Assembly: GCF_018130545.1 (NCBI RefSeq)
Contig: NZ_JAFCKF010000001.1
Span: 496,001-560,000, forward strand
Direction: 5' to 3'
Source: Bradyrhizobium tropiciagri
GTDB lineage: Bacteria; Pseudomonadota; Alphaproteobacteria; Rhizobiales; Xanthobacteraceae
Length of the DNA: 64,000 nt
The translations under genes and the position numbers were made by a program. Under the pieces are notes generated by a model. It was not told the origin of the DNA and searched no databases. It saw only the letters and a list, made by a program, of their open reading frames with translations. This document shows positions 7,984-17,069 of the stretch, piece by piece. The first letter of the stretch is position 1. Every line of letters begins with the position of its first letter.

Positions 7984-8034
7984 GTCTTGCACGAGAGAGA
8001 GTCTCGCACGAGAGATGGTCTCTCACGAGAGAGG
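7984..8034. repeat. Three tandem 17-bp repeats in the pxpA/pxpB divergent gap
   Basis: Three consecutive 17-mers: GTCTTGCACGAGAGAGA (7984-8000), GTCTCGCACGAGAGATG (8001-8017) and GTCTCTCACGAGAGAGG (8018-8034), with a degenerate fourth (CTCTCGCGCGATCGCG) after them. Each unit has CTC and GAG halves able to pair, so it is nearly palindromic. The array ends 55 bp before pxpB and begins 90 bp from pxpA. It may be a multi-site operator; it could also be simple slippage DNA. Confidence 0.85.
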
Positions 8035-8089
8035 CTCTCGCGCGATCGCGTCTACGTATCGCGGCACTATTGGAAGATGAGCGCACCGG

Positions 8090-8833
8090 ATGAATGAAGC
8101 TCTCTATGCGCAGCCGCGCTTTCGCAGGTCAGGCGATGCCGCATTGACCATCGAACTCGGCGACGGCATCGATGCAACGGTGAACGCCCGGGTCGTCGAT
8201 CTCGACCAGGCGCTGACCGCACGCGCGCTGCCCGGCGTGGTGGAGATCGTGCCGACCTATCGCACCGTGCTGGTCTGCTTCGACCCGACCGTGGTGACAC
8301 GGCGCGAGATCGAAGCCGAAGTGATGGCGCTGTGGCCACCGGCACCGACCGGCCAGCTGCGCCATCGCTGGACGGTTCCCGTCACCTATGGCGGCGAATA
8401 CGGGATGGATCTTGACTGGGTCGCGCAACGCCTCGACACCACGACGGACGATATCGTCGCGCGGCACGGCGCGGCGGAATACCGCGTTTACATGATCGGC
8501 TTCATGCCCGGGCTGACCTATCTCGGCGGGCTCGATCCCCTGCTCCACATCGATCGGCGTCCCTCGCCGCGGTTGACGACACCGCCCGGCAGCGTCTCGG
8601 TCGGAGGCCAGCAGGCCGCGATCTCACCGCCGATCGCAGCGCCGAGCGGCTGGCACATGCTGGGACGCACGCCGGTGCGCTCCTACGATCCCCGTCGCGA
8701 GCGCGCGCCGTTTTTGTTCGGTGCCGGCGACCTCATCCGATTCCGACCGATCGCGGCCGCCGAATTCGCCGCGCTCGAGCGCGCCGCTGAGGCCGGCGAA
8801 ATCATCGCCGACAAAGAAGAGCTGCGGACGTGA
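8090..8833 (+). CDS. pxpB: 5-oxoprolinase subunit PxpB (KipI-like)
   Basis: A 247-residue protein of the AHS1/KipI family. The typical blocks are present: RFRRSGDAALTIELGD at the start, EYRVYMIGFMPGLTYLGGLD in the middle, then TTPPGSVSVGGQQAAISPP and the SGWHMLGRTP motif. It partners PxpC and PxpA in 5-oxoproline hydrolysis. It overlaps pxpC by 4 bases (GTGA), so the two are coupled. The B. subtilis relative KipI inhibits a sporulation kinase, but with pxpA and pxpC beside it the oxoprolinase role is much more likely. Confidence 0.93.
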   Translation: MNEALYAQPRFRRSGDAALTIELGDGIDATVNARVVDLDQALTARALPGVVEIVPTYRTVLVCFDPTVVTRREIEAEVMALWPPAPTGQLRHRWTVPVTYGGEYGMDLDWVAQRLDTTTDDIVARHGAAEYRVYMIGFMPGLTYLGGLDPLLHIDRRPSPRLTTPPGSVSVGGQQAAISPPIAAPSGWHMLGRTPVRSYDPRRERAPFLFGAGDLIRFRPIAAAEFAALERAAEAGEIIADKEELRT

Positions 8834-9867
8834 GCGGCACGATGTCGGCACATCTCGAAGTCATCGCGCCCGGTCTCGCCACGACCATCCAGGACCTCGG
8901 CCGTCACGGCTGGCAGCGGTTCGGCATCTCCGCGTCCGGCGCGATGGATACGGTCGCGCTGGCAACCGCCAACGCGCTGGTCGGCAATCCGGCGAATACC
9001 GCGGCGCTCGAGATCACGCTGACCGGCCCGGTACTGGCCTGCACCGGCGGCGACATCCGCTTCGCGTTGGCCGGTACCGACTTCGCCATGACGATCGACG
9101 GCCGGGAGGTCGCCGCGCACGAGACCCACGATTTGAAAGCAGGCCAGCGTCTGTCGATCGGCTCGGCGCGCGACGGGGCGCGCGGCATTCTCGCGGTCAG
9201 CGGCGGCTTTGCGATCAAGCCGATGCTCGGCAGCGTCGCGACGCATGCGCGCAGCCAGCTCGGCGGCCTCAACGGCGGGCCGCTGCGCAACGGCGATCTG
9301 TTGCCGCTGGCAACGCCGGGCCTGCTGGACCAGCCGCATCGGATGCTGTCGCCTGCGCATCGTATCCGGCATGACGGCCCGATCCGCGTGCTGCTCGGTC
9401 CGCAGGACGATGCGTTCAGCGCCGAGGGCATCACGACATTCCTGACCTCCGACTATGAGGTGACCACGCTGTCCGATCGGATGGGCTACCGGCTCGATGG
9501 GCCGCCGGTGGCCCATGCCGGCGCCGTCGGCATCGTGTCCGACGGCATCGTGTTCGGCAGCATCCAGATTCCGGGCAACGGCCAGCCGATCATCCTGCTC
9601 GCGGACCGCCAGACCACCGGCGGCTATCCGAAGATCGCAACCGTCATCTCGGCGGACTTTCCGCGGCTGGCCCAGCTTCGCCCCGGCGAACGCATTCGCT
9701 TCCAGGCGATCGAGGAAGACGCCGCTATCGCGCTCGCGCGCGAATTGCGGCGGCGGCTCGATCGCATTGCCGATGCATTGATCGAGATCCATCGCAATGT
9801 CGAGCCGACCTCAGAGCACCTGCTCGCCAGCAATCTGATCAGCGGCATGATCTCCGCGCTCGAGTAA
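8830..9867 (+). CDS. pxpC: 5-oxoprolinase subunit PxpC (KipA-like)
   Basis: A 345-residue AHS2-family protein with the usual start (LEVIAPGLATTIQDLGRHGW), the SGAMD and ANALVGN motifs, and the GYRLDGPP and DRQTTGGYPKIATV blocks near the C-terminus. It is the third subunit of 5-oxoprolinase. The start taken is the GTG at 8830 that overlaps the pxpB stop; an ATG four codons later is also possible. It is followed 35 bases later by the dapA-like gene on the same strand. Confidence 0.93.
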   Translation: MSGTMSAHLEVIAPGLATTIQDLGRHGWQRFGISASGAMDTVALATANALVGNPANTAALEITLTGPVLACTGGDIRFALAGTDFAMTIDGREVAAHETHDLKAGQRLSIGSARDGARGILAVSGGFAIKPMLGSVATHARSQLGGLNGGPLRNGDLLPLATPGLLDQPHRMLSPAHRIRHDGPIRVLLGPQDDAFSAEGITTFLTSDYEVTTLSDRMGYRLDGPPVAHAGAVGIVSDGIVFGSIQIPGNGQPIILLADRQTTGGYPKIATVISADFPRLAQLRPGERIRFQAIEEDAAIALARELRRRLDRIADALIEIHRNVEPTSEHLLASNLISGMISALE

Positions 9868-9902
9868 CACCGACCACACCAACCACGACAGGAATCCCAG
9901 TC

Positions 9903-10832
9903 ATGACCTTGCTCAACGAAACCGCGAAGGGCGTCTATGTGATCGCGGTGACGCCGTTCACCGACACCGGGGCGCTCGACCTCGACAGCGCCGACCGCAT
10001 GGTCGATTTCTATCTCGAGAAAGGCGCGACCGGCCTCACCCTGCTCGGCATGATGGGCGAGGCGCCAAAACTCACCGCCGCGGAATCCCGCACGCTCGTC
10101 CGCCGCGTGCTGGCGCGCACCGCAGGGCGCGTGCCGGTCGTGGTCGGTGTTTCCGCGCCGGGCTTCGCCGCCATGACCGAGCTCAGCCGCGCGGTGATGG
10201 ACGACGGCGCCGCCGGCGTCATGGTCGCCCCGCCATCGTCGCTGCGCACCGACGACCAGATCGTCGGCTATTACGACATGGTGGCCGAGGCGATCGCCGG
10301 CGCGCCGCTGGTTCTGCAGGATTTCCCGCTGTCGACACAGGTCCAGTTCACGCCGAAGGTGATTCTGGCGATCGCCGAGCGGCTGTCCAACATGGTGATG
10401 CTCAAGCACGAGGATTGGCCCGGCCTTGCCAAGCTGTCGGCGTTGCGCACGGCGAGCGATGCCGGCCGCGCCCGGCGGATCTCGATCCTGGTCGGCAATG
10501 GCGGCGTGTTCCTGCCGGAGGAGCTCAGCCGCGGCGCCGACGGCGCGATGACCGGCTTCGCCTATCCGGAGATGATGGTCGATGTCTGGCGCGCTCATGC
10601 CGCCGGCAACATCGAGCGCGCCCATGATCTGTTCGATGCCTATCTGCCACTGGCGCGTTACGAGCAGCAGCCCGGCCCGGGCCTTGCGATCCGCAAATAT
10701 GTGCTGGCCAAGCGCGGCGTGATCGCTTCATCCACCCTGCGCAAGCCGGGCGCCGCACTCGCACCGGCCGACATTGCCGATGTCGAGCGCCTGATCACGC
10801 GTCAGACGCGGCGCCTCGCGGAGCTTGGTTGA
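9903..10832 (+). CDS. DapA-superfamily aldolase/lyase with altered active site
   Basis: A 309-residue TIM-barrel protein of the dihydrodipicolinate synthase/N-acetylneuraminate lyase superfamily. The Schiff-base lysine is visible in MLKHEDWPG (Lys168). Two other conserved features differ: the usual GTTGE motif is GMMGE (49-53), and the catalytic tyrosine of the YNxP motif is Gln139 in LQDFP. Other family-dihydrodipicolinate-synthase-like proteins share this, so it is probably a distinct specificity class and not DapA itself. Position behind pxpBC suggests that it handles a compound related to oxoproline or another keto acid; the substrate is unknown. Confidence 0.88.
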   Translation: MTLLNETAKGVYVIAVTPFTDTGALDLDSADRMVDFYLEKGATGLTLLGMMGEAPKLTAAESRTLVRRVLARTAGRVPVVVGVSAPGFAAMTELSRAVMDDGAAGVMVAPPSSLRTDDQIVGYYDMVAEAIAGAPLVLQDFPLSTQVQFTPKVILAIAERLSNMVMLKHEDWPGLAKLSALRTASDAGRARRISILVGNGGVFLPEELSRGADGAMTGFAYPEMMVDVWRAHAAGNIERAHDLFDAYLPLARYEQQPGPGLAIRKYVLAKRGVIASSTLRKPGAALAPADIADVERLITRQTRRLAELG

Positions 10833-10845
10833 GCAGGCGGCGGCG

Positions 10846-11538
10846 TCAGCCCGCGACGCGCAGCGCGGTCACCGCGACGCAGGCATTGCCGAACGGAATC
10901 AGCACCACCTGCGCGCCGTTCGACAGTGCCACCGTCGGGAGCTCGCCGAGCGCGCCGGTCTGCCCGTTGAGCTTGGCGAGCTCGGCGGCCACCGTCGAGC
11001 AGTTCTCGGTCCGCGGCGTCACCCGCACCAGATTGCCTTCGCAGGATGATCCGACCGGAGCGGCAAACACGATGCCGGCGGCCTGCTGAACGGCGGTGCC
11101 CTGCGGGACCTGATTTCCCTGCGGGGCTTGGTTCGGTGCGAGCGCGACCAGCGACTGCACCGAATGCGAATTGCCGGCCTTGGCGTCCCACTGCGACTGC
11201 GCGGTGTAATTGGAGTTCATCGCAAGACCGCGGCCGAGCACTCCGAACAGATTGGCGCAGGTCACGATGTTGGCCTGCCGCGCCTGATCGTCGAACACGG
11301 TCGGTTGCTGACGCGGCTGCTGCGGCGGAACGGATGCTGCCGCGGCCGAAGGCGTCTGCGCCTCCTGCGGACGCTTGTGCGACTGCGGCTTCGCAGCCGC
11401 GGCGGGCTTCTTGGCCGGCGCCGGCGCGGCCGGCTGCAAAGGTATCGGCTGGGTCTGCTGCGCATAGACCACGACGCCGGCGGCACCGAGCGCGGCCACC
11501 ACGACCGCAACAAAGATCAAACCAAGGGTGCGCCGCAT
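10846..11538 (-). CDS. Exported or membrane-anchored protein of unknown function, adhesin operon
   Basis: I do not recognise this 230-residue protein. It starts with one hydrophobic segment (about residues 5-26), followed by a Pro/Ala/Lys/Gln-rich linker to about residue 80, then a conserved-looking domain with three cysteines (VTCANLFGVLGRG, GSSCEGNLV, TENCSTV) and a fourth in FGNACVAV. Such a layout suits a periplasmic domain on a flexible tether, with possible disulfides. The start at 11538 follows AAAGGACGG. It is the last gene after the adhesin and IalB-like genes (79-bp gap), so a role in adhesin export or envelope maturation is possible but unproven. Confidence 0.75.
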   Translation of the reverse strand: MRRTLGLIFVAVVVAALGAAGVVVYAQQTQPIPLQPAAPAPAKKPAAAAKPQSHKRPQEAQTPSAAAASVPPQQPRQQPTVFDDQARQANIVTCANLFGVLGRGLAMNSNYTAQSQWDAKAGNSHSVQSLVALAPNQAPQGNQVPQGTAVQQAAGIVFAAPVGSSCEGNLVRVTPRTENCSTVAAELAKLNGQTGALGELPTVALSNGAQVVLIPFGNACVAVTALRVAG

Positions 11539-11617
11539 CGACCATCCGTCCTTTTCACTTCGCGTGTCAGTCTCGAGCCGGATCCCGGAATTCCACATCC
11601 GCATCTCCGACCCCACG

Positions 11618-12196
11618 TCATTTCAATTTCGCCAGCACGCCGGACAGTCCGTCGAGCGGCGCCTCCAGCATGACCGGCCCGGTCTGCGGAAGCTGATAGG
11701 ACACCAGGCACGGCGTCGCCGCGCGGATATGCCGCCGCAGCACATTGCCGATCGCGATCGTTGCGAAGCAGAAATTGGTATCGCAGCGATCGGTCTGCGC
11801 GACGATGCGATCCGGACTGTCGCCCATCGCGAGCTCGATCTGCGCGCCGACACCGGCGGCCGCGGGAATCCGCATCGCCATCAGCGGCTTGCCGTCGGCG
11901 GTCGCAATCAGCGACCAATTGAAGGCGACCGCACCCTGCGAATTGACGATCGACTGCGTGACGTTGCAGACCCGGCGCTTCGATCTGAGGCTCTCGTCGC
12001 AGATCAACGTCCAGTTCTTGAACGGCTGGATCATCCGCCTGAACTCGCCGAGCGTCTCGCCTTCCGGGACCACGACATCAGACGGCTTCACGGCATAGAC
12101 GGGCGGCGACGCGGGCTGCGCACCCGCACTCGCCGCCGTCACGAGCCAGACCACCCAGGCCAGACACGCCAGCCGCCTCTTCGACGTCAGGGTCAA
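11618..12196 (-). CDS. Invasion-associated locus B (IalB) family periplasmic protein
   Basis: A 192-residue protein with a clear signal peptide (RRLACLAWVVWLVTAASAGA) and the IalB-type pattern: FKNWTLICDE, then RRVCNVTQ, a paired-cysteine segment DRCDTNFCFATIAI and the ATPCLVSYQLP region. The family was named from Bartonella, where it contributes to erythrocyte invasion, but it is widespread in rhizobia with unclear function. The start codon is TTG, overlapping the adhesin stop by 4 bases (TTGA); no ATG occurs before the conserved domain. The weak start coupled to the adhesin stop suggests that it is made at a low ratio to the adhesin. Confidence 0.85.
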   Translation of the reverse strand: MTLTSKRRLACLAWVVWLVTAASAGAQPASPPVYAVKPSDVVVPEGETLGEFRRMIQPFKNWTLICDESLRSKRRVCNVTQSIVNSQGAVAFNWSLIATADGKPLMAMRIPAAAGVGAQIELAMGDSPDRIVAQTDRCDTNFCFATIAIGNVLRRHIRAATPCLVSYQLPQTGPVMLEAPLDGLSGVLAKLK

Positions 12197-15100
12197 TTGA
12201 GCGTCAGGCTCATGCCGGCGCTGACGCCCCAGTCGCTGCCGGCGGTGGTCGCCGCCAGGTTGCTGCGCAGCCGGCTGTTCTCGCTGGTGTAGCCGATGCC
12301 GAAGGCGAGCGCGCCCTGGCTGCGCCAGACGCCGCCGCCGGCCGATGCGCTGATCTTGCCAGGCCGGTCGTCATAGCGCAGCGATGCGGCGGCCATGCCG
12401 ATCGCGGCCGCACGCCAGGCGTCCTGCCGCACTTCGCCGATCTGGCCGTTGAGCTGCTGGAACGCACTGTTGAGCTGGTTGACGTTGACCGCATCAGTGC
12501 CGGCGACGCCGGCCGCGACATTGCTGATGGTCACCGGTCCGCCATTGCCGCTGTTCAACGTCACCTTGTTGGTGGTGTTGCCGGAGGCATCGGTGTCGTA
12601 GCGGATCGAGGTGGACGCAACCGCTTGCAGCTGGCTGACATTGACCGCGTCGGTCGCGGCCGAGCCGGCGGCGACATTGGTGACGCGGCGCTCGGCCCCG
12701 GACGAGCCGACCGACACTTCGCCGGTCGCAACCCCCGCGACGCTCTTGCCGACGACGGGCGTATAGGCCGCATCGCTCAGATTGGCCGTGGTGGTGGAGT
12801 TGGCGCCGAGCGCCAGCGAGTTGGCCGAAGTCGCCTTGGCGCCGGCGCCGATCGCGACCGAATTGTCGGCCGACGCGGCCGAGCCGTTGCCCATCGAGAT
12901 CGCATTGGCGCCGCTCGCGACCGATTGCGGTCCGATCGCGACGCTCTCCGATCCGGTTGCGATGGAATCCGCCGCGGTCGAATTGGCGTGGAAATATTTG
13001 ATGCCGCCGCTGCCGGTCGAGATGTTGTTGACCGTGGTGTAGAGAGCGGCGAGCGAGGTGTTGGTGGCCCAGAGCTGCGAGCCGTTGATCGCATCCGTCG
13101 AGGTCGAATTGATCTGGCCCGCGGCGACATTGGTGATGGTGCGCTCGGCACCGGCGCTGCCGACGCTGACGGTCGAGGTCGGCGCGGTACCGGCAAAGTC
13201 GTAGGTAGTGCCGGCGATCGTGGTGCTCTTGGTCGCGACCACGGTCGAGGTGGTTGAATTGGCACCGAGCGCGACGTCGCCGGCCTGCGCCGTCGCCTTG
13301 GCGTTCGGACCGAGCGCGACGCTGGTCGGGTTGGTGGTCTGGGATCCCGCGCCGATCGAGACTGACTGGATACCGTTGGCCGTCGCATTGGTGCCGAACG
13401 CGATCGAATCGGCGAAATTGGACACCGAATTCTGGCCGATCGCGATGCCGCCGGGCGCGGTCTGCGCCACGGTCGCGCCATTGCCCATGCCGATGCCGTT
13501 GTCGCCGTTGACCACGGTCTGCGGTCCGACCGCGACCGAATCGGTACCGACTGCGAGTGAGTCGGCGAGCGTCGAGTTGGCGTGGAAGTATTTCGTCGTC
13601 GTGGTCGCGAATGACGACAGCGCACCAGTCAGCTGCCGCACGGTCACGGCGTCGCTCGACTGGGTGCCGTCGGCCACATTGGTGATCTGCCGATAGCTCG
13701 TCGCATTACCGACCGACACCGCACCGAGCAGCGTCAGATCGGTGGTGTTGTAGGGGATGATGGTGCCGCCGATGATGCCGGACGCCGGCGCCAGCGCGCG
13801 GTTGGAGACCGACCCCGAGCCGATCGCGACGCCGCCATCCACCGTGGCCTGGGTGTTGAAGCCGAGCGCGGTGGAATTCGTGGCGGTCGCCGACGCGGCG
13901 ACGCCGGCCGCCATCGAGTTGGTCCCGGTGGCGCCGTTGTTGGCGTAGTTGGCCTGCTGGGTGCCGCCGTCGTTGACGCTATAATAGTGTGAGAGACCGT
14001 TGGTGACGACGGTCGAGAGGCTGTCGATCGCCTGCGTCGCGGCGAACAGCTGGGAGCCGTTGATCGCATCGGTCGAGGTGTTGCTGACCCGTCCTGCAGC
14101 GACATTGGTGATGGTGCGCTCGTTGCCGACCGAGCCAACGCTGACCGTTGAGGTCGGGGTCACGCCGGCGAAAGTGTAGCTCGTCCCGGCTATCGTCATG
14201 CTGCCGGTCCCGACCGCGGCAGCGGTGACGCTGCCGGAGCCGAGCGCGACCGCATTTGCGTTCGCGGCGTTGGCATTGGCGCCGAGCGCGAGCCCATTCG
14301 CGGCACCGGCACTCGAATTGACACCGAGAGAGGTCGCCTGAACATCGGAAGCCGCCGCATTCTGGCCGATCGCGGTGCTGGACGTGGCCGAGGCCTGGGC
14401 ATTGGGGCCGACCGCAGTGCTGAACTGGCCCGTCGCCTTGGAGATATAGCCCAAGGCGACAGAGTCGAGCGCCGACGCGCTCGAGGCAAAGCCGACCGCG
14501 ACGGCATTGTCGGCACCGGTGGCCGAGGAATTGCCGACGGCAATGGCATTGGTGCCGGTCGCGGTCGCCAGCGGACCGACCGCGATCGAGTCGGTCCCCA
14601 CAGCGGAGGAATCGGCCAGCGTCGAATTGGCGTGGAAATACTTGATGCCGCCGGTGCCGATGTTGTTGACGGTGGTGGCCAGGCTATCGACCGCCTGGTT
14701 GGTGGCGAACAGCTGCGAGCCGTTGATCGCGTCGGTCGACGAGTTGCTGAGCCGTCCCGCGGCGACATTGGTGATGGTGCGCTCGGCGCCGACCGCACCG
14801 ATGCTGACCGTCGAGGCCGGCGTGGTGCCGGCAAAGGTATAGGCTTTTCCGGCGATGGTGACGCCGCTGGTAGCGACCGCGGCGGCGGTCACGCTGCCGG
14901 AGCCGAGCGCGACATCGCCGGCGCTTGTCGCCGCCGTCGCGCCGTTACCCAATGCGACGTTGCCCACGAGACCGGCGGCGCCCGCGGTCGAGCCGTTGCC
15001 GAGCGCCACGGAGCCCTGCCCGATCGCCTTGTTGTTGTTGCCGATCGCGACCGCGCCGTTGGCCTGGTTGGCCGCGGTGGCGCTGGCCGTGCCGTCACTG

Positions 15101-16731
15101 TTGGCGATGTTGTTCGCGCCGCCGGTGAAGGCGCCGGTGCCGCTGGCATAGCTGGGATCGCCGATCGCCACGGCGCCGTTGCCGAAGGCAACGTTGTTCG
15201 CGCCGATCGAAACGGCCTGCCCGCCGGCCGCGGTCGCGTTGGTGCCGACCGCGACGGCATTGGTCGAACTGGCCGCGGCATTGGTGCCGAGCGCAATCGC
15301 GCTGACGGCGCTGGCAGCCGCCTGCCCGCCGATCGCGATGGCGTTGTCGGCCGATGCATTGGCTCCGGCGGTGGCGTTGCCGCCGAGCGCCAGCGATCCG
15401 GCGCCGGAGGCGGTCACCCGCGTCGCGGTGGTTGTCCCGCCCGAGCCAAGCGCGGTCGAAAACGTGCCGGTTGCTTGCGACTGGGTGCCGACCGCGGTCG
15501 CTTGCTCCTGCGTCGCAGTGGCCTGGGTGCCGACCGCGATCGCATTGAGGTGATCGCCGACGGCGCTGGTGCCGAACACGACCGAGTTGACGCCCGACGC
15601 GGTCGAATTGTTGCCGAACACCAGCGCGCCGTTGGCCGAAGCGGTCGAGCTCACGCCAAGCGCGGCCGAGTTGTTGCTGGAAGCCTGGTTCTGGAAGCCG
15701 ACCGCCACCGAATTGACCGCGCTGGCGTTGCTGCCCGTGCCAAGGGCGGTCGCACCTCCTCCGGATGCCTGAGTCTGCATGCCGAGCGCGACCGAGTTCG
15801 TGCCACTGGCGACGGATGACCAGCCTCCGGCAAACGCAGAGTTGGCACTCGCAGTGGAGCTGACGCCGACCGCGGTGGAGTTACCTCCGGTGGCGCTGGC
15901 GAAGGTGCCGAGTGCACTGTCGCCGGCTTTGGTCGCATTTGCATTGACGCCGAGTGCGATCGAATTGATGCCGCCCGAAACGGTGCCGGCGCCCAGCGCC
16001 ATCGCGCCGTCGCCGGTGGCGCTCGCGTTTCGGCTCAGCGCCACCGAATATTGTCCCGAAGCGCTGGCGAGATAGCCTTGGGCGACCGCATACACATTGC
16101 TGGCGCTCGCTCCATTTCCAATCGCCGTGGACTGATCCCCCGTCGCGCTCGCGGAGGTGCCGAACGCGCTCGATCCGGTCCCGCTCGCGGTGGCCGTGGT
16201 GCCGACGGCGGTCGACCATGGTCCGGTCGAGTTGGTGCCGGTGCCAATCGCAATCGCCTCGAAGCTGAACCCGGCGGGAGCGGTGCCGCTGGCATTCGCG
16301 GCGGCGCCGATCGCGATCGGAGAACCCTGGCCCGTCGCGTTCGCCTTGGCGTTCGCGCCCATCGCCACCGCGGAGCCTGACGAGGACGTCGCGGATGCAT
16401 TGGTGCCGACCGCGGTTGCACCGCCGCCGGAGGCCACGCTTCCGGTTCCGGCATTGTAGTTCTGGGCGCTGGCGGCCGAGGTGGCGGCGATCATGATCGC
16501 GAGCGCACCGAGCGATGCGGCGACCGTCGATGCAACGCCGCCGGCGCCCAGCGGCCCGAGCCCCAGACGGTCGCGCTTCACCCCGAGCGTCCGATGCGCC
16601 TCACGCAGCACGGCCAGCAGCCGGCGCCGCAGCGAGCGGCTGCCCGCATCGCGCGACGCGATCCAGCAACGGACGAAGCCGCTGCGGCCCTGCGTCTTCA
16701 GAGATGTGGTTGAATTGCGTGCGACAGCCAT
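12193..16731 (-). CDS. Trimeric autotransporter adhesin (YadA-like)
   Basis: A 1512-residue surface adhesin. Residues 1-90 form an unusually long signal region: a charged part followed by a hydrophobic segment ending ATSAASAQ, like the extended signal peptides of large autotransporters. A YadA-type head follows, with dozens of 14-15-residue repeats of the form AxGxxAxAxGxxSxAxG. Next come neck/stalk modules: ERTITNVAAGR or variants recur four to five times, and KYFHANST with a small head recurs three times, plus one HYYSVNDGG variant. The last 75 residues (from AWRAAAIGMAAASLRYDD) form the beta-barrel anchor, which ends in Asn and not the usual aromatic residue. Start at 16731 follows AAAGGGG. 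It should trimerise at the outer membrane and bind a host or biofilm surface. Confidence 0.95.
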   Translation of the reverse strand: MAVARNSTTSLKTQGRSGFVRCWIASRDAGSRSLRRRLLAVLREAHRTLGVKRDRLGLGPLGAGGVASTVAASLGALAIMIAATSAASAQNYNAGTGSVASGGGATAVGTNASATSSSGSAVAMGANAKANATGQGSPIAIGAAANASGTAPAGFSFEAIAIGTGTNSTGPWSTAVGTTATASGTGSSAFGTSASATGDQSTAIGNGASASNVYAVAQGYLASASGQYSVALSRNASATGDGAMALGAGTVSGGINSIALGVNANATKAGDSALGTFASATGGNSTAVGVSSTASANSAFAGGWSSVASGTNSVALGMQTQASGGGATALGTGSNASAVNSVAVGFQNQASSNNSAALGVSSTASANGALVFGNNSTASGVNSVVFGTSAVGDHLNAIAVGTQATATQEQATAVGTQSQATGTFSTALGSGGTTTATRVTASGAGSLALGGNATAGANASADNAIAIGGQAAASAVSAIALGTNAAASSTNAVAVGTNATAAGGQAVSIGANNVAFGNGAVAIGDPSYASGTGAFTGGANNIANSDGTASATAANQANGAVAIGNNNKAIGQGSVALGNGSTAGAAGLVGNVALGNGATAATSAGDVALGSGSVTAAAVATSGVTIAGKAYTFAGTTPASTVSIGAVGAERTITNVAAGRLSNSSTDAINGSQLFATNQAVDSLATTVNNIGTGGIKYFHANSTLADSSAVGTDSIAVGPLATATGTNAIAVGNSSATGADNAVAVGFASSASALDSVALGYISKATGQFSTAVGPNAQASATSSTAIGQNAAASDVQATSLGVNSSAGAANGLALGANANAANANAVALGSGSVTAAAVGTGSMTIAGTSYTFAGVTPTSTVSVGSVGNERTITNVAAGRVSNTSTDAINGSQLFAATQAIDSLSTVVTNGLSHYYSVNDGGTQQANYANNGATGTNSMAAGVAASATATNSTALGFNTQATVDGGVAIGSGSVSNRALAPASGIIGGTIIPYNTTDLTLLGAVSVGNATSYRQITNVADGTQSSDAVTVRQLTGALSSFATTTTKYFHANSTLADSLAVGTDSVAVGPQTVVNGDNGIGMGNGATVAQTAPGGIAIGQNSVSNFADSIAFGTNATANGIQSVSIGAGSQTTNPTSVALGPNAKATAQAGDVALGANSTTSTVVATKSTTIAGTTYDFAGTAPTSTVSVGSAGAERTITNVAAGQINSTSTDAINGSQLWATNTSLAALYTTVNNISTGSGGIKYFHANSTAADSIATGSESVAIGPQSVASGANAISMGNGSAASADNSVAIGAGAKATSANSLALGANSTTTANLSDAAYTPVVGKSVAGVATGEVSVGSSGAERRVTNVAAGSAATDAVNVSQLQAVASTSIRYDTDASGNTTNKVTLNSGNGGPVTISNVAAGVAGTDAVNVNQLNSAFQQLNGQIGEVRQDAWRAAAIGMAAASLRYDDRPGKISASAGGGVWRSQGALAFGIGYTSENSRLRSNLAATTAGSDWGVSAGMSLTLN

Positions 16732-17069
16732 GGTGCGCCCCTTTCGCGACATCTGGTCCAGACGCCGGAGGCGACGCGCCATGAACCGGTCCGACGCGTT
16801 GGCCCCGAGGCCACACACGCGGAGAGATGAAGACGATCGCACGATGCGCGATGAACTTCCGGTCCTGGCCGACGATGTGTCGAACTCATCGAGCGCATCT
16901 TGCCACCCCGCGCTCGCTCGACTGCCCCATCAATGTGCCCCGAGTCGTCATATGAAAAAGGATAGACACATATTTGACAACGTCACTCAGCAGGCCGTCC
17001 AAATAACGCGCAGATCGTCTCACAAGTTGAATGATTGACTCATTTCACCGTGAGTTGTTTTGCACATCT
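16732..17069. other. Intergenic region upstream of the adhesin gene
   Basis: 338 bases between the AraC regulator stop and the adhesin start, both on the minus strand. The part from about 16945 to 17065 is noticeably AT-rich for this genome. On the minus strand TTGTCA followed after 17 bases by TTCATA (within 16955-16985) could be a promoter, but the -10 match is poor. No gene was found here. An in-frame 5' extension of the adhesin reading frame exists but lacks a signal-peptide-like start. Confidence 0.4.

Noticed and set aside
7984-8034. CRISPR array
   Set aside because: The repeats are contiguous, with no spacers, and no cas genes are in the window.
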